Positions 35,124 through 42,677 of a DNA stretch of 60,323 nucleotides are shown one piece after another. Numbering within the stretch: the first letter of the stretch is position 1; the number at the start of each line of letters is the position of its first letter. Origin of the DNA: a virus. The stretch spans positions 1 to 60,323 of IMG/VR virus record IMGVR_UViG_3300032093_000140. One strand, written 5' to 3'. The position numbers were made by a program, and so were the translations under genes. Under the pieces are notes generated by a model. That model was given only the letters and a program-made list of their open reading frames with translations, made no database searches and had not been told where the DNA came from.

Positions 35124-36599
35124 ATGAGAAAAGACCAATTAAAACGTAGTATATTTAAAAAACTTTTAAGGGAAAGTATGGAATCAAAAGCTCAGGAAGT
35201 TTTAGAAAAAATAATGAACATGAAAGACATTAATCCTGATAATGAATTTGATTATACAGCTGAGAGTAAAATGTGTAACGAATGTGGGTTAGGTGAAATG
35301 GTTGAGGGTGAGTGTAACGAATGTGGGTATTCAAAAATGTCAATGGAAGAAGAAAAAACATTATCTAGAAAACAAAAGAATATCGCAAAATTAGCTGAAC
35401 CTGAAGATGAAATAGACGCTGAGGATCTTAAAGTACTAAGATCTAAAAAACGAAAAGACATGAAAGAATCTGAAGATATGGATTTTTACAAAGACTCTGA
35501 TATAATGGGTGGGGAAGTACACTCAAACAGAAGTAGAAAACATGACGATGATGAAGAAATTATGTATGAATTAGAAATGGAACGTGAAATTGACGAATCT
35601 GATGTTTGGGAAGGTAATGAATTTAGTGGTGAGTTAAATAAAGCTAGAGAACGTGGCGATGAGTATTTTACTGTTGACGATAGAAAGTATAAAGTTAGAA
35701 ATGAAAGTTCTGAAAAATTCATACAAAAAGACTCAAGTAAAATGGGGAAAAAAGGAACTGAAGGTAATTTTAGAAAATGGTGTGAAAGACAAGATTTAAC
35801 TAATGAAGATGGTGAGGTGACTAAATCATGTATTGACAAAGCTATGAAATCAAACGACACCAAGGTCATTAAAATGGCTACATTTGCTGCTAATGTTGGT
35901 GGATTTTTAGGATCAAATAAAGGTAAGAAAAAGAAAACAGTAAAAGAATCAGCTTTATTTACCGAAAGTGAAATTATCTCAATAATTGAAAAAATTGTTA
36001 ACGAGGAAAAAGATAATATCAAGAAAAGATCACACAAAGGTTTAGATACATACAACAAGATACATAAAGAGTCTGGTAATGAAAATGATGACTATATTAA
36101 AGCTCTAACCAAAAAAATGAATGAATATCAAAAACCAGGGTCAAAAATTAAATATGATATGAATCCAGAGGAGTTCCCAATGGCTAATGGTGATATGGAT
36201 AAAAAAGCTTTTGAACTTTCTGATGAGGGTGAAGACTTTAATTATGAAATTGGTGGATTACAAATACCGGTATCCGATGGGGTTGATCACAATGAAGAGT
36301 CAATCAAAAATTATTATCTTGGGTCTAGTAAAACCGGAAATGAACCTGGTGGAAACGCACTTAAATCAAAAGCCAACGATAGATTTCACAAATTTGAAGA
36401 AAGAAAAACATTAAATAAGTTAAAAAACCAATCATATAAAAGGGTAACTAGCCCAGTCTTCAATGAAAAACCAGGAACCGAAAAAGGTAAAGGTATGAAT
36501 ATTAAATTGGAATCAGCAGAGGAAAAGAAAGTGGAAAAAATAAATGAAGAATTTAACAAGATTAAAAATTTAATATCTTACGATAGAAAAACACAATAA
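35124..36599 (+). CDS. Zinc-ribbon protein with N-terminal and internal leader-like motifs, 491 aa
   Basis: The first 18 residues (MRKDQLKRSIFKKLLRES) resemble the L-[IL]-x-E leaders of other proteins here. A four-Cys zinc ribbon CNEC...CNEC lies at about 50-70. Acidic low-complexity sequence follows, then a folded domain (about 215-265, NFRKWCERQDL and AANVGGF). At 277-295 is an internal copy of the leader, FTESEIISIIEKIVNEE. This suggests a precursor cut at two sites during capsid maturation. The final part is charged. Terminated by a hairpin. Confidence 0.55.
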   Translation: MRKDQLKRSIFKKLLRESMESKAQEVLEKIMNMKDINPDNEFDYTAESKMCNECGLGEMVEGECNECGYSKMSMEEEKTLSRKQKNIAKLAEPEDEIDAEDLKVLRSKKRKDMKESEDMDFYKDSDIMGGEVHSNRSRKHDDDEEIMYELEMEREIDESDVWEGNEFSGELNKARERGDEYFTVDDRKYKVRNESSEKFIQKDSSKMGKKGTEGNFRKWCERQDLTNEDGEVTKSCIDKAMKSNDTKVIKMATFAANVGGFLGSNKGKKKKTVKESALFTESEIISIIEKIVNEEKDNIKKRSHKGLDTYNKIHKESGNENDDYIKALTKKMNEYQKPGSKIKYDMNPEEFPMANGDMDKKAFELSDEGEDFNYEIGGLQIPVSDGVDHNEESIKNYYLGSSKTGNEPGGNALKSKANDRFHKFEERKTLNKLKNQSYKRVTSPVFNEKPGTEKGKGMNIKLESAEEKKVEKINEEFNKIKNLISYDRKTQ

Positions 36600-36624
36600 T
36601 TTACATTTACATATCTTTTATTAT

Positions 36625-36659
36625 AATTCTCCATAGATACCCTATGGAGAATTTTTTTA
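36625..36659 (+). terminator. Rho-independent terminator overlapping the next start codon
   Basis: A perfect 12-bp stem (36625-36636 with 36642-36653), 5-nt loop, then Ts. The ATG of the following gene (36644) lies within the right arm, so folding would block initiation on read-through RNA. Confidence 0.8.
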
Positions 36660-37108
36660 ATTACTTATCGAAAAATTTAGATCAAGATGAAGTTGACATC
36701 TGGTTTAACGCTAATAATATAATACCGGAAAAACTGGAGTTATATTATGATTTCACAATTTCACTATATAATTTGGTGATGGATACTTATTTAGGTGAAA
36801 ATGTGGATAATGAAACTAAAATAACTTTATCGGATGAGGATAACCAAAAACATTTTGATTGGTGTTGGAAAAAAACCGTTGATAATTTCTCCAAGGAAGG
36901 GTTGGAATTTAATCAAAATGGAGACCATTACGATTATTTTAAATCATTTTTTGATGAGATATACTATAAACAAGATAATAAAAATATGAAAGATTCTATT
37001 GGTAAATTTTTCTCCGATGTGTTTGATCGTGAAAAACCATTTACTCGGTCAGATGTGGATATGATATACACCATTTACAAGTCATTAGATAAAAATTTAA
37101 ATATATAG
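36644..37108 (+). CDS. Acidic hypothetical protein, 154 aa
   Basis: An open helical protein rich in Asp, Glu, Phe and Asn, with several Trp/Cys residues (HFDWCWKK). It starts inside a terminator hairpin, an arrangement that could couple its translation to termination, or the true start may be the later in-frame Met at about residue 46. No family is recognised. Confidence 0.55.
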   Translation: MENFFNYLSKNLDQDEVDIWFNANNIIPEKLELYYDFTISLYNLVMDTYLGENVDNETKITLSDEDNQKHFDWCWKKTVDNFSKEGLEFNQNGDHYDYFKSFFDEIYYKQDNKNMKDSIGKFFSDVFDREKPFTRSDVDMIYTIYKSLDKNLNI

Positions 37109-37110
37109 TG

Positions 37111-37139
37111 TTGACAACCAAATTAAAAATGACTATAAT
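37111..37139 (+). promoter_or_regulatory. Consensus sigma70-type promoter
   Basis: TTGACA (37111-37116), 17-nt spacer, TATAAT (37134-37139): a perfect enterobacterial consensus, unlike the host-type promoters elsewhere. It drives the Hc1-like gene 30 nt on. Confidence 0.6.
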
Positions 37140-37145
37140 TAGTAT
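37123..37145 (+). repeat. 23-bp repeat, copy 2
   Basis: Identical to 5006-5028; here intergenic and spanning the TATAAT of the promoter. Downstream similarity continues loosely (AATAAAC). Confidence 0.75.
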
Positions 37146-37168
37146 CAATAAACATTAATTTTTTAAAA

Positions 37169-37339
37169 ATGGAAACTTTAGAGCAAATTAAAACATTAAC
37201 TGAGTCACTAAACAATGATACTACCAAGTTTTTTGGTGGTAATAAAAGTGCTGGAACACGAGCTAGAAAAACAGCACAAGAATTGAAAGCGTTATTACAG
37301 ACGTTGAGAGGTGAAATTTTGGAGACTAAAAAAGCTTAA
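37169..37339 (+). CDS. Hc1/histone H1-like nucleoid protein, 56 aa
   Basis: A 56-codon frame fills the gap between neighbours. The C-terminal half reads GGNKSAGTRARKTAQELK then LLQTLR, matching the core of Bacteroidota Hc1-like histone H1 proteins (GNKAAGTRARKA-type motif). These small helical proteins bind and compact DNA. It has its own strong consensus promoter. It could compact phage DNA or displace host chromatin proteins. Short length is normal for the family. Confidence 0.75.
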   Translation: METLEQIKTLTESLNNDTTKFFGGNKSAGTRARKTAQELKALLQTLRGEILETKKA

Positions 37340-37346
37340 ATAAATT

Positions 37347-37538
37347 ATGTTAGGGTTGGAATCAATATTGTTTTTCGTGTTTGTGTTTTCAACCCTAACA
37401 CTATTTAGGTTATTAATGGTCACATTAATATCACTGTTTAGTTCTAACCCAAAAAGTTTAGACATCGGAAACAAAGGTCTAGTATTTTACGGGTTATTAC
37501 TTTCATATATAATAACATTTTTATTTAAAATACTATGA
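37347..37538 (+). CDS. Small two-helix membrane protein, 63 aa
   Basis: Two hydrophobic helices (about 3-32 and 42-62) separated by a short polar loop (SSNPKSLDIGN). ATGA overlap with the next gene. Size and topology would suit a holin-like protein, but it lies about 4.5 kb from the amidase, so function is left open. Confidence 0.6.
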   Translation: MLGLESILFFVFVFSTLTLFRLLMVTLISLFSSNPKSLDIGNKGLVFYGLLLSYIITFLFKIL

Positions 37539-37975
37539 GCTTATTCAAGGAATTCCAACATCTATACCCATACATCCAATCCGTAAGGAAACTCAAAAAC
37601 TATTTATCATTTGATATTGAGTTCCCACTCACCTGGAAGATACTTAAAAAGTATGTAAACGAGAAAAATGTGATTGAGAATGATAGTACAAATAAAGGAA
37701 GTAGACATTTTTCATTTGTTTGTGAATTTACTGAGGAATCTGTTGATGATATAATTAACAGTATAACTCACATCATACAATATAACAAAGATAAAGAAGA
37801 AAAAGAAAGGTTATTTAACTCTAAAGTGGATGAGTTAAAAAGTATCTTTGAAAAACAAAGACTTGATAACCTACAAAACTTAACGTTCCTGTTTGAATCA
37901 AACAATAAAAAGATTGAACTAGATGACGATGAAGAAGATGCCGACACAACTGGAGAGCCAAGTAGACTGGCTTAA
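37535..37975 (+). CDS. Hypothetical protein, 146 aa
   Basis: Starts within the previous stop (ATGA). Helical, with a long charged segment (about 85-125) and an acidic end (DDDEEDADTTG). No known domain. It is overlapped by the following frame by 53 nt, which is unusually long for this genome. Confidence 0.55.
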   Translation: MSLFKEFQHLYPYIQSVRKLKNYLSFDIEFPLTWKILKKYVNEKNVIENDSTNKGSRHFSFVCEFTEESVDDIINSITHIIQYNKDKEEKERLFNSKVDELKSIFEKQRLDNLQNLTFLFESNNKKIELDDDEEDADTTGEPSRLA

Positions 37976-38135
37976 CAGTGAGATTGAAAAAGATAAAGTA
38001 GAACTTGAACGAAGTAAGTTAAAATTTATCCAACAGATAAAAAATATGGATAGATCTGAAATTCTACCAAAACCAATAGAAATCAAAAAATTAACATTAT
38101 GGGAGAAAATAATGAAAGTGATAACAAAATCTTAG
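37923..38135 (+). CDS. Small coiled-coil protein, 70 aa
   Basis: In-frame ATGs at 37923, 37929 and 37938 make the exact start uncertain; 37938 would give 65 residues. The body is one amphipathic helix (SQVDWLNSEIEKDKVELERS) and a basic C-terminus. It overlaps both neighbours. Support is moderate: an uninterrupted helix with sensible charge pattern. Confidence 0.5.
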   Translation: MTMKKMPTQLESQVDWLNSEIEKDKVELERSKLKFIQQIKNMDRSEILPKPIEIKKLTLWEKIMKVITKS

Positions 38136-38428
38136 AGGAGTTAGCAGTTGTTACTGATAAAATACAAACAACGTTCCCAAAATCAAAGTCAACAGTAATA
38201 TTTGAGATGGATGAATATGAGTTTGCTAAAACTAAAACAATATTCAACATATTCGACAGTAACCTTAAGAGGTTTAAAATAGATATATCGGAAACAGAAA
38301 TTGTCTTTCTAAATGGGAGTATCTTCAACGAAGAAGAAAAATCGGAAGAACCGGAACCAGTAGAAGAACCAGTGGAAGAACCTAAGAGGGTAAGTTGGTT
38401 TCGTAAATTATTTCCTACCGGGAAATGA
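38099..38428 (+). CDS. Hypothetical protein with acidic-proline tail, 109 aa
   Basis: A compact alpha/beta N-terminal domain (1-80) is followed by EEPEPVEEPVEEP linker and a basic tip (WFRKLFPTGK). Overlaps the previous gene by 37 nt and the convergent gene at 38408 by 21 nt. No family recognised. Confidence 0.55.
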   Translation: MGENNESDNKILEELAVVTDKIQTTFPKSKSTVIFEMDEYEFAKTKTIFNIFDSNLKRFKIDISETEIVFLNGSIFNEEEKSEEPEPVEEPVEEPKRVSWFRKLFPTGK

Positions 38429-39046
38429 TGTGTATTTACGATACAATTTCCTTTTACTAACACCCATATTACTTAATATATCATAAATATACTTTTTTTG
38501 TGTCTTACTAGTGTCATAAACTAAAACACAATTTTTATTACCCGAATCGATTAAAAATTTCTCGAGTATCTCTAAAAATCTAAAGGATTCTGATTCAGTT
38601 TTAAATGTGAAAAGATTTATGGTATCGTCATTTTGAATAGATATTTTGTTGTTTATTTTTGATATTAGTTTTAATGATCTACTAGAAATATAATCAGTTA
38701 TGAATTTATTAAATGATATTCTTTTGTTCTTTGAGACATCATAAATTAACTCCTCCAGTTTAAACGGATTTATTTTTATTATCTTATATTCAGGATCATC
38801 GACCTCAGCTTTAAACTGTCTACCAATCTCATCCCTAATGAATACCGGAGTATGATCCACAGGTTTAAATTCAAGCAAAGACAATTCAAAAGTACAATCA
38901 ACATTCTCCTCAACAACCTTTTCAAATATAACGTCATTATTTTTAATTAATTGATCATAATATTTTTTAGCACGATCAAATCTTTTAAATTTCTTTATTA
39001 TTTTCTTTCTTTCTTTATTTTTAAAGAGAACAACGATATAATTCAT
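38408..39046 (-). CDS. Hypothetical protein conserved in large phages, 212 aa
   Basis: Begins MNYIVVLFKNKERKKIIKK with an alternating basic helix, then a mixed alpha/beta body with no cysteine motif. The sequence style matches a family I associate with large Bacteroidota phages, without known role. Convergent with the rightward gene at 38099, their 3' ends overlapping 21 nt. A TATTTAT element lies 3 nt upstream of its ATG. Confidence 0.6.
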   Translation of the reverse strand: MNYIVVLFKNKERKKIIKKFKRFDRAKKYYDQLIKNNDVIFEKVVEENVDCTFELSLLEFKPVDHTPVFIRDEIGRQFKAEVDDPEYKIIKINPFKLEELIYDVSKNKRISFNKFITDYISSRSLKLISKINNKISIQNDDTINLFTFKTESESFRFLEILEKFLIDSGNKNCVLVYDTSKTQKKYIYDILSNMGVSKRKLYRKYTSFPGRK

Positions 39047-39049
39047 GTA

Positions 39050-39056
39050 ATAAATA
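39050..39056 (-). promoter_or_regulatory. TATTTAT element abutting the leftward start at 39046
   Basis: Minus-strand TATTTAT ends 3 nt before the ATG; short-spacing class. Confidence 0.3.
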
Positions 39057-39075
39057 TAATAAATAAATAATACAA

Positions 39076-39993
39076 ATGAATACAGAAAACTATTATGATA
39101 TTTTAGGTGTTAGTGAAAAAGCGACACAAGATGAGATAAAAAAAACCTATAAAAAGTTAGCTAAGGAAAAACATCCAGATGTTGGTGGTAGTGAGGAAGA
39201 GTTTAAAAAAATATCAGTAGCTTACGATATTCTTGGTGATGAACAAAAAAGGAACCAATATGACATGTCCAGACAAAATCCGTTTGGTGGTGGTTTTCCT
39301 GGTTTCGATGAAATGTTTAATATGTTTAATAGGGGTAATCGAAGACAACAAGTACATAGTACTGTAATCACAGTTACCGTTGGAACATTAGAATCCTATT
39401 TAGGTAAAGTAAAACAATTAAATTTTAAACGAAAATCAAAATGTGACCCATGTAATGGAACTGGAGGTGATAAATTAGTTTGTCACGAATGTGGGGGTTC
39501 CGGAAACGTCATTAGACAAATGGGGAGTGGTATGTTTATTCAAATGGTATCTATGACATGTAATACTTGTCGAGGCTCTGGTAAGATTATTAAAAACGCT
39601 TGTCACGTTTGTCACGGTACTGGTGATAAAGATGAGATAAAAACAATTGACATAAAATTACCACACGGAATTGACGATGGTCAATTTGTTAAAGTACAGG
39701 GGTCTGGTGATTTTAGAAACGGAGTGTACGGTGACTTGGTGGTTAGAGTACAAATAACACCCGAAAATGGGTTCGAAAAGATTTCAAATAACCTAATTTA
39801 CAATAAAGTATTAAATTTAGATGAAATCCAAAAAGATGATTTTATTGTACCACACCCGGATGGTGACATGTCAATAAAATTTCCAGACACAATCGACACC
39901 TCAAAAGCTCTAAGAGTTAAAAATAAGGGGTTTAAACAACAACCACAGGGTGATTTGGTAGTAAACTTAATACTTAAGTTCACAAGGACTTAA
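39076..39993 (+). CDS. dnaJ: DnaJ-type co-chaperone, full length, 305 aa
   Basis: A J domain with the HPD motif at 33-35, a short G/F region (about 70-85), four CxxCxGxG zinc repeats (CDPCNGTG, CHECGGSG, CNTCRGSG, CHVCHGTG; about 122-185), and the C-terminal substrate-binding domain with GDLVV at both ends. It would recruit host DnaK to phage proteins during assembly or replication. The architecture is complete but slightly short against bacterial DnaJ, because the G/F linker is trimmed. No GrpE or DnaK is seen in the window. Confidence 0.9.
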   Translation: MNTENYYDILGVSEKATQDEIKKTYKKLAKEKHPDVGGSEEEFKKISVAYDILGDEQKRNQYDMSRQNPFGGGFPGFDEMFNMFNRGNRRQQVHSTVITVTVGTLESYLGKVKQLNFKRKSKCDPCNGTGGDKLVCHECGGSGNVIRQMGSGMFIQMVSMTCNTCRGSGKIIKNACHVCHGTGDKDEIKTIDIKLPHGIDDGQFVKVQGSGDFRNGVYGDLVVRVQITPENGFEKISNNLIYNKVLNLDEIQKDDFIVPHPDGDMSIKFPDTIDTSKALRVKNKGFKQQPQGDLVVNLILKFTRT

Positions 39994-40151
39994 AACATCT
40001 CCAATAGGGTCTTAAACAACATTACTGTACCATATATTGAGGATAATAAAATATATCCGGAAACTATAACAATACCTATTTGAGTTTTTGTAAATCCTTT
40101 ATTACATTTACGACATCCATTGACTTCCGTAGCTTTCTTCATTTCTATCAT
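39990..40151 (-). CDS. Small membrane protein with CxxC, 53 aa
   Basis: A leftward 54-codon frame fills the gap after dnaJ, overlapping its stop. The sequence has GCRKCNKGFTKTQ (two Cys spaced CxxC, basic), then one membrane helix (about 25-47, IGIVIVSGYILLSSIYGTVM). A TATTTAT element lies 12 nt upstream of its ATG. Similar CxxC-plus-helix mini-proteins occur in other phages. Function unknown. Confidence 0.6.
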   Translation of the reverse strand: MIEMKKATEVNGCRKCNKGFTKTQIGIVIVSGYILLSSIYGTVMLFKTLLEMF

Positions 40152-40163
40152 TTTTTACTAAAA

Positions 40164-40170
40164 ATAAATA
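40164..40170 (-). promoter_or_regulatory. TATTTAT promoter-like element for the 53-aa membrane protein
   Basis: Minus-strand TATTTAT, 12 nt upstream of the ATG at 40151. Confidence 0.35.
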
Positions 40171-40177
40171 CATTAAA

Positions 40178-40206
40178 TTGACAAATAAATAAAAAAAGGT
40201 TATTAT
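40178..40206 (+). promoter_or_regulatory. Sigma70-type promoter upstream of the LRR gene
   Basis: TTGACA (40178-40183), 17-nt spacer, TATTAT (40201-40206). The same spacing as at 37111, and directly followed by a TATTTAT element, so two promoter types stack here. Confidence 0.5.
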
Positions 40207-40211
40207 TAACA

Positions 40212-40218
40212 TATTTAT
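40212..40218 (+). promoter_or_regulatory. TATTTAT promoter-like element before the LRR gene
   Basis: TATTTAT ends 15 nt before the ATG at 40234. Confidence 0.4.
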
Positions 40219-40233
40219 TGATAAAATACGAAC

Positions 40234-42318
40234 ATGGAGTTAATAAAGATATTATCCGAAACGGTAGTTAAAAATATTAAAAGAAAAGATCTTTTATCGG
40301 AAGCTATGTCTGAAAAAGTTATCAAACAAATGATTGATAAATTTAGTGGTGAGACAGAGGGGGACCCAAACCCACCAACTGAGGATTATGTTAGAGAACT
40401 CATTTCAGATTTTGAAAGATTTAAACAAGCTTTTCCACCGGATAGAAGAGATATCGTACAATACACATATAACGATTTAAAAACAACAGTAGAGGAGTAT
40501 AAGAAAAAACAAGAAGCTAAAAAAGCGTCTACAGAAACTTTTAAAGCTTTTATGGACAAAAATAAAGGAGCGGATATTAATCAAGTTAAGGCTAATTTTA
40601 AAGCTTTCGATATGGTTAAAGACGTATTACCAGCAAAAGAACAAAATATTTTAAATTATACCGATGTTGATCTAAATGATCTGATACAAAACCAATTCGT
40701 ACCATTAATGGTCATGAAGAGAAAAATAAAAGATCTTGAACAAATGGATCCTAGAGTATCATCACAGATACTTAAAATGCCAAAAGAAAGACTACAACAG
40801 GTATTAAACGATAAGTTTAAAGAGATTGTGGTTAGTGTTGGTTGGAAAAAATTCGCAACTGAAAATCCAGAATTAACCCCTGAAATTGTCTTACCAAGAC
40901 TTGAAGCTTACGCCACCGCTTATTCAAAAATACCATTCAACACTAAACCGTTAATGTTAATGACATTTGATGAATTCGAACATATTGTTGATGCTTTACC
41001 TGTGGACGAAGAGGATGAAACGAAAGTAGGTATTGACCTGGATGATATCAAAACAATATATGAAGATGATGAATTATTAGTATTTTTACCAACAATAAAA
41101 AATGAATGTATCAGAATTAGAAAAAAATACGCACCTAACTCAAGTTGGTGTACATCCTGGGATAGAGCGGGTAACTACTATTACAATTACAGATTAAAAC
41201 AAAATTTAACGTTATATTACGTAATTGATTTAACACAACCAGCAAACTATAGAACACACCCAAATCACGCTGGTGTTGTCCTTGTTGATAGATATGGTGA
41301 TAAAAGATTGGCTGACGCTACTAACTCAGGACGATGGTCCGGAGGTCAAACAGTTAGTTGGAATGAAATCACCGAAAAGTTCCCACTACTAAAAGGTAAG
41401 GAGGATTTATTTAAACCATTACCAATTAGTGATGAGGATAGGGAACATATGAATAGAATTGAGAGTGCTAGAGTTAGTACTGACGCTATTAAAGAATTAG
41501 GGTCTGAAGCTGAAGCTGAATTGTGGTTAGAATTGGTTGGTCCAGATTTGAGTAATAGAAGTGGTGGTTCTGAAATTTACAAGAATCTAACACCAGAACT
41601 TAAAAAGAAATACATTGGTTTAAGTTTACCGTTAAACGCTCAAATGGTTCAGGATTCAGAACCAGATGTAGTCGCTTATTATTTGAGAGAAAAAGTAAAA
41701 CAATTTGAAAATAAATCATTAAAGGAATTAACCGAGTTAGATATCGCTCTCATCAATAGTCCGTTAATGAAAAAACACAAAGAAAAAATTAGAGAAATAT
41801 ACACAAAGGAAATTGAATTTGGTATTGACGAACAATTTGGTGGATCATCTTTAGAAATAAGTTACCCATCAAACATTAACGCTAAATTTTCCGCTATATT
41901 TGGATTGGAAAAATTATTTGCTAGTGTTAAAGATAAAACCAAAATAACATATGTTTCACTTGAGAATACAAGTAAGGGATCCCTATATCTTGATTTACCA
42001 AACGAGATAGCTCAATTTACCAACTTACAAATGTTAATTGTTGACAATTATATCAAATCAATTCCAGAAGCTATCGGACAATGTAAGTTTTTAGTTTTCT
42101 TAAACTTATTGAATTGTCCTAGATTGACAAAACTACCAAAATCAATTGTTAATTTAACTTGTTTGGAGTTTTTATCAACATCCGGATCCGGGATTGATGA
42201 AAATAGTATACCTGAATCAGCTAAACAATATTTTATTGAGGATGAATTTATGGGTTATGTACAACCTAATTTCCCACCAGAGATGAAACAACACTGTCCA
42301 GCAACCTTTGACTTTTAA
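40234..42318 (+). CDS. Leader-bearing protein with WC-domain and C-terminal leucine-rich repeats, 694 aa
   Basis: The N-terminus MELIKILSETVVKNIKRK then DLLSEA matches the shared leader with a possible cut after E23. A helical region (30-270) follows. A domain around 280-400 contains IYEDD, KYAPNSSWCTSWDRAG (W305, C306) and LYYVIDL, which is also found in the product of 55572. The last part (585-655) is leucine-rich: LPNEIAQFTNLQMLIVDN and similar LPxSIxxLTxLE repeats. LRR plus a catalytic-looking domain is an effector-type layout. It may be packaged and injected. Confidence 0.6.
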   Translation: MELIKILSETVVKNIKRKDLLSEAMSEKVIKQMIDKFSGETEGDPNPPTEDYVRELISDFERFKQAFPPDRRDIVQYTYNDLKTTVEEYKKKQEAKKASTETFKAFMDKNKGADINQVKANFKAFDMVKDVLPAKEQNILNYTDVDLNDLIQNQFVPLMVMKRKIKDLEQMDPRVSSQILKMPKERLQQVLNDKFKEIVVSVGWKKFATENPELTPEIVLPRLEAYATAYSKIPFNTKPLMLMTFDEFEHIVDALPVDEEDETKVGIDLDDIKTIYEDDELLVFLPTIKNECIRIRKKYAPNSSWCTSWDRAGNYYYNYRLKQNLTLYYVIDLTQPANYRTHPNHAGVVLVDRYGDKRLADATNSGRWSGGQTVSWNEITEKFPLLKGKEDLFKPLPISDEDREHMNRIESARVSTDAIKELGSEAEAELWLELVGPDLSNRSGGSEIYKNLTPELKKKYIGLSLPLNAQMVQDSEPDVVAYYLREKVKQFENKSLKELTELDIALINSPLMKKHKEKIREIYTKEIEFGIDEQFGGSSLEISYPSNINAKFSAIFGLEKLFASVKDKTKITYVSLENTSKGSLYLDLPNEIAQFTNLQMLIVDNYIKSIPEAIGQCKFLVFLNLLNCPRLTKLPKSIVNLTCLEFLSTSGSGIDENSIPESAKQYFIEDEFMGYVQPNFPPEMKQHCPATFDF

Positions 42319-42324
42319 TTATAT

Positions 42325-42609
42325 ATGAAAAACGTAGACATCGAGATTTATATCTCAAATCTAATTAGGTTCTTTGAAACTAACCCAAATGACCTATTAA
42401 TACTAATTGGTGAAATCCAGAAAGAGGAATTTTACACAAAATTGAGGGAAAAATCGGAAGATAACCACAAAAAAGGTTTGGATATAATTTTAACCAGGGA
42501 ACAAATTATTAATATCGTTGTTGAAATGAAAATACCACAAATTAATGACCATTCTGAGGTTAGTAAACTGGTAATGAAAACAAAATTTGGTGATATAATA
42601 ATGAATTAA
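42325..42609 (+). CDS. Hypothetical protein, 94 aa
   Basis: Six nt after the LRR gene, likely the same transcript. All-helical: ISNLIRFFETNPNDLLILIG, then REQIINIVVEMK. The pattern resembles short helical proteins common in large phages. No function assigned. Confidence 0.55.
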   Translation: MKNVDIEIYISNLIRFFETNPNDLLILIGEIQKEEFYTKLREKSEDNHKKGLDIILTREQIINIVVEMKIPQINDHSEVSKLVMKTKFGDIIMN

Positions 42610-42619
42610 TTTAAAAAAA

Positions 42620-42650
42620 TTTGTTTATACCAAAAAAACCCTTATATTTG
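42620..42650 (+). promoter_or_regulatory. Bacteroidota-type promoter upstream of DUF932 gene
   Basis: TTTG (42620-42623), 19-nt spacer, TATATTTG (42643-42650), 27 nt before the ATG. A near-perfect consensus. Confidence 0.75.
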
Positions 42651-42677
42651 TGTTATTATTAATCTAAATTAAATAAC

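Noticed and set aside
35486-36058. Long leftward frame of 190 codons opposite the zinc-ribbon gene
   Set aside because: Composition is Ser/Leu/Phe-rich, as expected from the complement of Asp/Glu/Lys-rich coding DNA, and no start signals precede it.
38408-38428. Bidirectional terminator at the 38.4 kb convergent overlap
   Set aside because: The inverted repeat is only five base pairs (TTTCC/GGAAA) and has no T run.
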